From the NCBI GenBank assembly GCA_947167535.1, contig CAMVIL010000055.1, forward strand, positions 1-7,271: a stretch of DNA of 7,271 nt, in the 5' to 3' direction. The notes below the pieces were generated by a model. The model made no database searches. It was not told the origin of the DNA and saw only the letters and a program-made list of their open reading frames with translations. Made by a program: the position numbers and the translations under genes. Positions within the stretch are counted from its first letter, which is position 1. The number at the start of each line of letters is the position of its first letter. The stretch is from an uncultured Ruminococcus sp. (lineage in GTDB: Bacteria > Bacillota > Clostridia > Oscillospirales > Ruminococcaceae). This document shows positions 1 to 4,936 of the stretch, piece after piece.

Positions 1-144
1 GATCCTGAGCTGCTGCGCAAGCACGCGCATCGACGGAAGGGCGTCCCCCTCTTTGAGCGTGCCGCTCATGATCTGTGCCTTTACCTGCGAGTAGATCTGC
101 TCGTAGATAGGCACGCCGTTTGCATTTGAAATAATAATGTCCAT
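1..144 (-). CDS. GntR-family transcriptional regulator, YtrA-like, N-terminal part only
   Basis: This is the N-terminal 48 residues of a DNA-binding regulator; the gene continues past the left edge. The translation begins MDIIISNANGVPIYEQIYSQ and continues through KAQIMSGTLKEGDALPSMRV to LAQQLRI. The P-I-Y-E-Q-I helix, the SG-L-EGD turn and the LPS-R-LA-L recognition segment are the standard start of a GntR winged-helix domain. A short leader before PIYEQI is typical of the YtrA subfamily, whose members are often small proteins encoded beside ABC transporters and respond to envelope stress. The ATG at 144-142 is supported by a GGGAG ribosome binding site (156-152) seven bases upstream. The subfamily cannot be proved because the effector or dimerisation part is missing; a MocR-type protein is the main alternative. 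The gene is divergent from the hydrolase operon and shares its control region. Confidence 0.85.
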   Translation of the reverse strand, partial: MDIIISNANGVPIYEQIYSQVKAQIMSGTLKEGDALPSMRVLAQQLRI

Positions 145-161
145 AATATAACTCCCGGGAT

Positions 162-215
162 TGTGTATACGCAATGTGTATATTCGATATATACATTATA
201 GCAGATATATACACA
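162..215. promoter_or_regulatory. Putative operator cluster over the regulator promoter (TGTGTATA boxes)
   Basis: TGTGTATA occurs at 162-169 and 175-182 on the plus strand and as its complement TATACACA at 208-215. A one-mismatch copy, TATATACA, lies at 188-195. Copies 175-182 and 188-195 form a near-perfect palindrome spanning 173-197, with 11-base arms that have one mismatch and a 3-base centre. The palindrome covers the expected transcription start and part of the -10, while the 208-215 copy lies in the promoter spacer. GntR-family proteins bind palindromic sites as dimers and are often autoregulatory. Assigning these boxes to the neighbouring regulator is an inference. Confidence 0.6.
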
Positions 216-223
216 CTTGTCAA
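195..223 (-). promoter_or_regulatory. Perfect-consensus sigma-A promoter for the GntR-family gene
   Basis: Read on the minus strand, the -35 is TTGACA (223-218), followed by a 17-base spacer and a -10 of TATAAT (200-195). All twelve consensus bases match at the optimal spacing. The predicted start lies near 188, leaving a leader of roughly 45 bases. A promoter this strong in front of a regulator suggests tight repression, which fits the TGTGTATA boxes in its spacer and just downstream. Confidence 0.88.
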
Positions 224-318
224 CAGCATTTCGGCGACATTTTTAACAAATTTCACGCATCGGAGATATACAGTCTGCACAATTATTGTTTAATAGTCTT
301 TGAAATCTGCAATTTTTA

Positions 319-347
319 GTGACAAATTGTTCAAAAGGTGTTATAAT
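319..347 (+). promoter_or_regulatory. Sigma-A promoter for the patatin-phosphoesterase-dipeptidase operon
   Basis: A -35 of GTGACA (319-324, five of six consensus bases) is followed by a 17-base spacer and a -10 of TATAAT (342-347). The predicted start is near 354, giving a leader of about 36 bases before the ATG at 390. It is the only good plus-strand promoter seen before the operon. Confidence 0.8.
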
Positions 348-349
348 AG

Positions 350-361
350 TTGTGTATACAA
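350..361. promoter_or_regulatory. Putative operator at the operon transcription start
   Basis: TTGTGTATACAA at 350-361 is palindromic at five of six base pairs and contains the same TGTGTATA box (351-358) seen three times around the divergent regulator promoter. The 10-base string TTGTGTATAC is identical at 161-170 and 350-359. The site sits on the predicted transcription start, so a bound protein would block initiation. This is the main reason for placing the operon under the divergent GntR-family protein. Confidence 0.55.
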
Positions 362-389
362 TTTTGCAGATAAGAGGAGTAATGTATAT

Positions 390-1238
390 ATGCTGGGTCT
401 TGTGGTTGAAGGCGGCGCCAGCCGCACGGTGTATTCCTGCGGCGTGATGGAAGCGCTGATGGAGCAGAACATAAAGGCGGACTACTTTGTCGGCGTGTCG
501 GCAGGTATCGCCTTTGGCGTGTCCTACTGCTCGTGGCAGAAGGACAGAAACAGAGAGCTGATAAACAATTTCTATGTGACCTCGAAGTATTCGGGGGTAC
601 ATCACCTGCTCGACCCTCGCAACAGGAGCTTCTTTAATCTGGAGTATGATTTCCACGATATCACGAACAAGCATCTGTTCTTCGACTACGAAGCCTTCGC
701 CGACTTCAAGGGCAAGTGCGTGTCGGTAATAACCGACTTGGAGACTGGCGAGGCAGTCTATCCCGATATGCCCCGCGGCGACAGGGATTTCACATATCTG
801 AAGGCAAGCTGCGCGCTGCCGCTGCTCTTCCCGCCTATCGAGATAGACGGCAGAAAGTACATGGACGGCGGCATTGCCGACTCGATACCCTTCCGGCAGG
901 CGCTGGACGAGGGCTGCGACAAAGTCATCGTAATTCTCACCCGCCAGCGCGGCTTCGTCAAGGCGGACGAAAAGGCGCAGCGTCTGATACTGCACACCTT
1001 CCGCGACTATCCCGCATTCTGCGAGCTGATAAAGTCCCGCGCCGACCGCTACAACAAGCAGCTGGAAGAGCTGACAAGACTCCGCAACGAGGGCAAGGTG
1101 TTTGTCTTCTACCCCAAAAAGGAACTGCTCATCAGCCGCACCGAGAAGGATATCGTCAAGCTGAACAGGCTCTACGATTACGGTTACAGGCACGGTATGT
1201 GGGCGCAGGACAGACTCAGAGAATATTTGGAGAGGTGA
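390..1238 (+). CDS. Patatin-like phospholipase/serine hydrolase, YjjU-like
   Basis: This is a predicted cytoplasmic acyl hydrolase of 282 residues with no signal peptide. The catalytic dyad is visible: Ser37 in GVSAG (35-39) at the nucleophile elbow after a hydrophobic strand, and Asp159 in the DGG motif (159-161). The glycine-rich oxyanion loop is EGGASR (7-12). Patatin proteins cleave acyl groups from phospholipids or related esters; the substrate here is unknown. Residues from about 190 on, rich in Arg, Lys and Glu, resemble the extra C-terminal region of YjjU-type bacterial patatins. The ATG at 390 follows AGAGGAG (373-379) by ten bases, and homology begins at once with MLGLVVEGG. An upstream in-frame TTG at 300 lies before the promoter and is not used. 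It is the first gene of an operon; the phosphoesterase gene starts four bases after its stop. Confidence 0.88.
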   Translation: MLGLVVEGGASRTVYSCGVMEALMEQNIKADYFVGVSAGIAFGVSYCSWQKDRNRELINNFYVTSKYSGVHHLLDPRNRSFFNLEYDFHDITNKHLFFDYEAFADFKGKCVSVITDLETGEAVYPDMPRGDRDFTYLKASCALPLLFPPIEIDGRKYMDGGIADSIPFRQALDEGCDKVIVILTRQRGFVKADEKAQRLILHTFRDYPAFCELIKSRADRYNKQLEELTRLRNEGKVFVFYPKKELLISRTEKDIVKLNRLYDYGYRHGMWAQDRLREYLER

Positions 1239-1242
1239 GACT

Positions 1243-2109
1243 ATGCCGCTTCCGAAATGGCTCGACGAGCCGCTTGACAAGATTTATGCTGCGTTTCTTG
1301 ACAGACCCGTCAAGAGACTGAGGTTTTACGTAAGCGAGATTGAAAGCCCGCGTCTGCCGCAGGAGTTTGACGGCATGAGGGTGATGCACCTTTCCGACCT
1401 GCACGCAAAGGACTACGGCCCGGGCTACCGCAGGCTGACAAGTGCCTGCCGCAGACACAAGCCGGATATAATAGTATTCACAGGAGATATTTTCAGCCGC
1501 AACGAGAGCATCCAGCGGATAATGACCCGCGTGCCGATGATGCGGGAGCTGGTCAGACTGGCACCCGTATACTATATCCCCGGCAACCACGAGGGCGACG
1601 CTCCCGAAAAGGCGGAGATACTCTACAAGACCCTGTCGGGCGTCGGAGTAAAGGTTCTGAGAAACGACCACACCCGCCTCACCCGCGGGGGAGAACATAT
1701 CAATATCTACGGACTGGAACTGCCCCCCGCCTGCTACCGTGCGGCAGGAGGAAGCTTCAGGGATCTGAGGAAGCTGAGCGTCGGTGAGCTGGACGGACTG
1801 CTGGGCAGACCCGAAAGCGATGCGTTCAATCTTCTGCTGGCGCACTCGCCGATACAGTTCCCGCAGTACGCCGACTGGGGCGCCGACCTGACCATGTCGG
1901 GGCACGTCCACGGCGGCATAATCAGGATACTGGGGATAGGACTGCTCTCCCCCGAGCGCAGGTTCTTCCCTAAATATACAAAGGGCATCTACCGCCGCAG
2001 AAGCGGACGGGGCGAAGCCGTGCTGGAAGTTTCGGCAGGGCTCGGCAAATTCAGGATAAACAATCCCGAATCGGTACCGATATGTATACTAAGGAGGCAA
2101 AGAAAATGA
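1243..2109 (+). CDS. Calcineurin-like metallophosphoesterase, YkuE/YaeI-like
   Basis: This 288-residue protein has the full metal-site motif set of the calcineurin-like phosphoesterases: DLH (52-54), GD (81-82), GNHE (114-117), His201 in LLAHSP, and GHVHGG (220-225). These residues hold two metal ions that activate water to cleave phosphoester bonds. The family includes Bacillus YkuE, E. coli YaeI and LpxG-type enzymes, so a phosphodiesterase or pyrophosphatase acting on a lipid-linked or nucleotide substrate is plausible, but the substrate cannot be read. Many relatives have an N-terminal membrane segment or export signal; this one starts MPLPKWLDEPLDKIYAAF and has none, so it is probably cytosolic or peripheral. 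The ATG at 1243 follows a purine-rich GGAGAGGTGAG that overlaps the patatin stop. Its own stop overlaps the next start as ATGA, so translation is probably coupled. Confidence 0.9.
   Translation: MPLPKWLDEPLDKIYAAFLDRPVKRLRFYVSEIESPRLPQEFDGMRVMHLSDLHAKDYGPGYRRLTSACRRHKPDIIVFTGDIFSRNESIQRIMTRVPMMRELVRLAPVYYIPGNHEGDAPEKAEILYKTLSGVGVKVLRNDHTRLTRGGEHINIYGLELPPACYRAAGGSFRDLRKLSVGELDGLLGRPESDAFNLLLAHSPIQFPQYADWGADLTMSGHVHGGIIRILGIGLLSPERRFFPKYTKGIYRRRSGRGEAVLEVSAGLGKFRINNPESVPICILRRQRK
2091..2097 (+). promoter_or_regulatory. Ribosome binding site fixing the start of the M20 dipeptidase
   Basis: AAGGAGG lies inside the end of the phosphoesterase gene, eight bases before the ATG at 2106. An in-frame ATG at 2082 lies upstream of this site and would encode the site itself, so the 2106 start is preferred. 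Confidence 0.85.
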
Positions 2110-3440
2110 CAGATGAAAGCATAACAAAGACAGAAAATGCAGACATCAGACAGCGTATCGCAGATTATTTCGACCAGCACTTTGACGAGATACTCCGCGA
2201 TCTTAACGAGATAATGTCTATCAACTCGGCATTCTCTCAGCCCGCCGAGGGCAAGCCTTTCGGAGAAGGCTCGGCGGCGGCTCTGGCTTGGGGCTCGGAA
2301 AAGGGCAGACAGCTGGGGCTCGAAGTCAAAAACTTCGACAACTACGCCATCTCTATGACAAGCGGCAGCGAGCCTGTGCTGGGCATACTCAGCCATCTGG
2401 ACGTAGTCCCCGCTTCCGAAGAGGGCTGGCACTATCCTCCCTTCGCCTGCACAGTTGACGGCGACACCATCTACGGACGCGGCGCCATCGACGACAAGGG
2501 TCCCTCGGTGGCGGTGCTGTGGGCGGTCAGGGCGCTCAAAGAGCTGAACGTGCCGCTGAGCAAGGGTTTCCGCATCATCTTCGGCGGCAACGAGGAGCAG
2601 GGCTGCGAGGACATCGCCTACTACGAAAAGCAGGAGCCGTTCCCGCCGATGGTCTTCACCCCCGACGGGTCATTCCCCGTGCTCAACTGCGAGAAGGGCA
2701 TGGTGCATCTGAACTTTTCAGCGCCCTTTGAGGATCACGACATCACCGAGATACGCGGCGGAAGCGTTATAAACGCCATCCCCGACAAGTGCAGGATAAC
2801 ATTCGCAGGAACCGACGGCACGACGCTGATGTACGGCGGAAAGTCGGCACACGGTTCTCGTCCTGAGAACGGCGTCAACGCCATCACCAAGTTCCTCGAG
2901 GCATATAAGAAGGACTGCGGCAAGAGCCCGCAGCTGTGCGCACTCAGGAGAATGTTCCCCCACGGCGAGTACGACGGTGAGGCGCTGGGGCTGGGCTTCG
3001 AGGACGAAGTCTCGGGCAGGATGACCTGTGCGCTGACAATGCTCTACACCGACGGCGACAGACTGCGGGGCGGCATCGACATACGCTTCCCCATCGACCG
3101 CAGCTACGACGAGATAAGCGGGACAGTGATACAGGAACTGAAAAGCTCCGGCTTCAGCATCGACGACTGCAGCGGCATGGAGCCGCACCACGTCCCCGCC
3201 GACTCCCCCTTCGTGCAGACGCTTCTCGAGGTCTACGAGGACGTCAAGGGCGAGCGCGGAGAGCCCATCGCCGAGGGCGGCATCACCTACGTCCACAACA
3301 CCGAGGGCGGCGTAGCATTCGGCGCGGAGTTCCCGTGGGAGAACAACAATATGCACGGCGTCGACGAGCACATCTCCATCGAGACGTTCAAGCTCAACCT
3401 CAATATGTACGCAAACGCCATCGCGCGGATATGCAGGTAA
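2106..3440 (+). CDS. M20-family metallodipeptidase, PepV/Sapep-like
   Basis: This 444-residue dipeptidase is close in length to PepV-type M20 enzymes, which cleave dipeptides such as Xaa-His using two zinc or manganese ions. Expected residues in order are: His97 and Asp99 in SHLDVVPA; bridging Asp129 in GRGAIDDKGP; general base Glu163 and metal ligand Glu164 in GGNEEQG; Asp187 in FTPDGSFP; the lid-domain His249 in GGKSAHGSRP that stabilises the transition state; and the last metal ligand His417 in MHGVDEH. The lid domain spans roughly 195-365 between the two halves of the catalytic domain. There is no signal peptide, so it is probably cytosolic. The start overlaps the phosphoesterase stop (ATGA at 2106-2109) with a full AAGGAGG upstream. 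As last gene of the operon, it may recycle peptides released with lipid or envelope material, but that link is inferred. Confidence 0.92.
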   Translation: MTDESITKTENADIRQRIADYFDQHFDEILRDLNEIMSINSAFSQPAEGKPFGEGSAAALAWGSEKGRQLGLEVKNFDNYAISMTSGSEPVLGILSHLDVVPASEEGWHYPPFACTVDGDTIYGRGAIDDKGPSVAVLWAVRALKELNVPLSKGFRIIFGGNEEQGCEDIAYYEKQEPFPPMVFTPDGSFPVLNCEKGMVHLNFSAPFEDHDITEIRGGSVINAIPDKCRITFAGTDGTTLMYGGKSAHGSRPENGVNAITKFLEAYKKDCGKSPQLCALRRMFPHGEYDGEALGLGFEDEVSGRMTCALTMLYTDGDRLRGGIDIRFPIDRSYDEISGTVIQELKSSGFSIDDCSGMEPHHVPADSPFVQTLLEVYEDVKGERGEPIAEGGITYVHNTEGGVAFGAEFPWENNNMHGVDEHISIETFKLNLNMYANAIARICR

Positions 3441-3500
3441 AAAAACGTCACAACTCACAAACTAACATAAGCGCATTTGTGCAGATATCCAATTATTCTC

Positions 3501-3530
3501 AGAAAGTGTTACACCACGGCGCTTTCTTTT
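3501..3530 (+). terminator. Probable intrinsic terminator of the hydrolase operon
   Basis: AGAAAGTG (3501-3508) pairs with CGCTTTCT (3520-3527) through eight base pairs including one G-T wobble. The loop is 11 bases, and a run of four T overlaps and follows the 3' arm. The short T tract and AT-rich stem make it modest, so some read-through into the downstream gene is possible. The rest of the 3441-3585 spacer holds no convincing promoter. Confidence 0.5.
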
Positions 3531-3532
3531 GA

Positions 3533-3568
3533 ATGTATTTAGTGAAAGCCAATACGGCTTAAATACAT
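3533..3568 (+). promoter_or_regulatory. 5' leader hairpin immediately before the secreted-protein gene
   Basis: ATGTATTT (3533-3540) pairs perfectly with AAATACAT (3561-3568). Inside it AAGCC (3546-3550) pairs with GGCTT (3556-3560) around the loop AATAC, and a 5-base bulge (3541-3545) lies on the left side only. The ribosome binding site AAAGGAG begins three bases after the hairpin. It has no T tract, so it is not a terminator. An mRNA-stabilising or translation-modulating element is plausible. Confidence 0.45.
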
Positions 3569-3585
3569 ACAAAGGAGATATTATC

Positions 3586-4788
3586 ATGAATACGAAAAGA
3601 ACTATCTGTCTGCTTGCAGCACTTGCTCTGGCAGCAAACACTATGCCTGCGGCGGTGTACGCCGACACTCCGTCGGTCATATACGGAAGCGAAGCGGTCT
3701 TTGCGGACGGATTCGCTTTTGAGGAGAACGAGTCGGGCTACACCGTTGTCGGATTCGATACCGTCGGCGCGGACGCGGTAATTCCCGAGGAGTACAACGG
3801 CAAGCCTGTCAACGCCATAGCCGACGGCGCTCTGTTCGACCTCAGAGCCGACAGCCTCACCGTACCCAATTCGGTAGTGACGCTGGGCGACAAGTGTCTG
3901 CCCGAGAACGGCACTCTTATAAAGGTAGGCCGGATCTCGGCGGCAGGCGATTATCTTTTTTCCGGATTCACAATAATGAGCGTCTCCCCCGAGACGCGGT
4001 TTAGCTACTTCGACCTCACCGACATCTCTCAGACTTCGGTGGATTTTCCCGGCGTCTGCTCGGGAAGACCGCCGCTGGTGTTTGATTACGACGGCACCGA
4101 CCACAAGCAGTTTTTCTACGACCATCTCTATAACGGCACCGTTCTGCTCAGAGAGGGCACCGATTACACCGTCTCATACACGGACACCACGAACGTCGGC
4201 AAGGGTCACAAGGCGTTCACAGGCATCGGGGACTACTCGGGCGTGTTCTACGACGGCATAACCATAAACCCCGCCGATATCAAGTGGGCGTACATCGTCG
4301 TCAAGAGCAGGCACGCCTACACCGGCAAGGCCATCAGACCCGATGTCACCGTAAAGCTCAAGGGAATGAAGCTCAGACAAGGCACCGACTGCACCATCAC
4401 CTACACGAACAACAAGAACCCCGGCAAGGCATACGCCGTCATCACGGGCAAGGGCAACTTCACAAACACCACCAAAGCCGACTTTATCATAGTGCCGAAG
4501 AAGTCTTCGGTAGCAAAGAAAAAGGCTCTGGGCGGCGGAAAGATCAAGGTCTCCGTAAAGAAAGACAAGCTGGCTTCGGGCTACGATATTCAGGTCTCTT
4601 CCAGCAAGAAATTCACCAAGAAGACCACCGTCAGAGCGGTGCTTGGCAAGAACTCCAAGACCTCGAAGACCTTCACAAAGCTCACGGCAGGCAGGACCTA
4701 CTACATCAGGTCCCGTGCCTTTATCAGGATAAAAGGCACAAGATACTTCGGCGCATACAGCAAGGCGACCAAAATCAAATGCAGATAA
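3586..4788 (+). CDS. Secreted protein with BspA-like LRR segment, two Ig-like repeats and Fn3-like C-terminus
   Basis: This 400-residue protein is predicted to be exported by Sec. Residues 1-26 are a signal peptide: MNTKRT, a hydrophobic stretch, then likely cleavage after AVYA. Residues 50-105 look like a short BspA-type leucine-rich segment (YTVVGFDTV, VIPEEYNGKPVNAI, LTVPNSVVTLGDKCL). Residues 106-160 match nothing I recognise. Two related Ig-like repeats of about 70 residues follow (163-229 and 240-304), sharing EGTDYTVSYTD/QGTDCTITYTN, a GKG or GKA turn, and TGIGDYSG/TGKGNFTN. Residues 305-400 are Lys-rich and Fn3-like (SGYDIQVSSSKKF, TAGRTYYIRSRAF). No LPXTG, dockerin or membrane anchor is visible, so it is released or held non-covalently. 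The ATG at 3586 has AAAGGAG eight bases upstream; an in-frame TTG at 3529 has no such site. The role is unknown; binding or adhesion is a guess. Confidence 0.85.
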   Translation: MNTKRTICLLAALALAANTMPAAVYADTPSVIYGSEAVFADGFAFEENESGYTVVGFDTVGADAVIPEEYNGKPVNAIADGALFDLRADSLTVPNSVVTLGDKCLPENGTLIKVGRISAAGDYLFSGFTIMSVSPETRFSYFDLTDISQTSVDFPGVCSGRPPLVFDYDGTDHKQFFYDHLYNGTVLLREGTDYTVSYTDTTNVGKGHKAFTGIGDYSGVFYDGITINPADIKWAYIVVKSRHAYTGKAIRPDVTVKLKGMKLRQGTDCTITYTNNKNPGKAYAVITGKGNFTNTTKADFIIVPKKSSVAKKKALGGGKIKVSVKKDKLASGYDIQVSSSKKFTKKTTVRAVLGKNSKTSKTFTKLTAGRTYYIRSRAFIRIKGTRYFGAYSKATKIKCR

Positions 4789-4805
4789 ACACCTCCCCTC
4801 TTTTT

Positions 4806-4843
4806 CCCTCCGTGCGGCAGATCGCCGTTCGGGGGGATTTTTT
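4806..4843 (+). terminator. Intrinsic terminator after the secreted-protein gene
   Basis: CCCTCCG (4806-4812) pairs with CGGGGGG (4830-4836) with one wobble pair. Inside, CGGC (4815-4818) pairs with GCCG (4824-4827). After one A comes a run of six T (4838-4843). The stem is GC-rich and directly followed by T, as expected of a rho-independent terminator, about 18 bases after the stop codon. Confidence 0.85.
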
Positions 4844-4874
4844 CAAAAAATCCAATAATTTTTCAGTTTACCTA

Positions 4875-4903
4875 TTGAATTTTTTGTTTAAATGTGCTAT
4901 AAT
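4875..4903 (+). promoter_or_regulatory. Promoter of the chemoreceptor gene with extended -10
   Basis: TTGAAT (4875-4880, four of six consensus bases) is followed by a 17-base spacer and a perfect TATAAT (4898-4903). A TG pair one base upstream of the -10 (4895-4896) makes it an extended -10 promoter. It lies between the preceding terminator and the chemoreceptor start, so the gene is an independent transcription unit on its upstream side. Confidence 0.82.
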
Positions 4904-4921
4904 GATAATAACTTGTAAAAC

Positions 4922-4929
4922 AAGGGGGT
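4922..4929 (+). promoter_or_regulatory. Ribosome binding site supporting a TTG start
   Basis: AAGGGGGT ends seven bases before TTG at 4937. No ATG occurs in frame until residue 12, inside the first transmembrane helix, so the TTG start is favoured by both the site and the need for the basic N-terminus. Confidence 0.75.
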
Positions 4930-4936
4930 AATTGTA

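Noticed and set aside
1..4. GATC at the exact left edge as a sign of a cloned restriction fragment
   Set aside because: A 4-base match at one edge is too weak and the right edge does not show it; it is only a minor hint for anyone testing the chimera question.
305..371. 8-base inverted repeat ATCTGCAA (305-312) and TTGCAGAT (364-371) flanking the operon promoter
   Set aside because: An 8-base match at this separation is not rare by chance, and the left arm lies outside the predicted transcript, so it cannot form an RNA hairpin.
300..389. N-terminal extension of the patatin protein from a TTG at 300
   Set aside because: The start would lie upstream of the -10 at 342-347, the added residues match nothing in the family, and AGAGGAG at 373-379 supports the ATG at 390.
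243..1280. Long open frame on the minus strand opposite the patatin gene
   Set aside because: It mirrors the GC-rich codon bias of the real gene, has no ribosome binding site, shows no recognisable domain, and would cover the divergent promoter.
2718..3458. Minus-strand open frame opposite the dipeptidase gene
   Set aside because: The plus-strand M20 motifs are complete; the antisense product has low complexity (Val/Ala/Leu/Asp-rich) and no start signals.
4836..4852. Perfect palindrome GATTTTTT-C-AAAAAATC as a regulatory site
   Set aside because: Its left arm is the T tract of the preceding terminator, so the simple reading is the terminator tail followed by an A-run.
4284..4931. Plus-strand overlapping open frame within and after the secreted-protein gene
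   Set aside because: It is a Gln/His/Arg-rich frame shift product, has no ribosome binding site, and runs through the terminator at 4806-4843.
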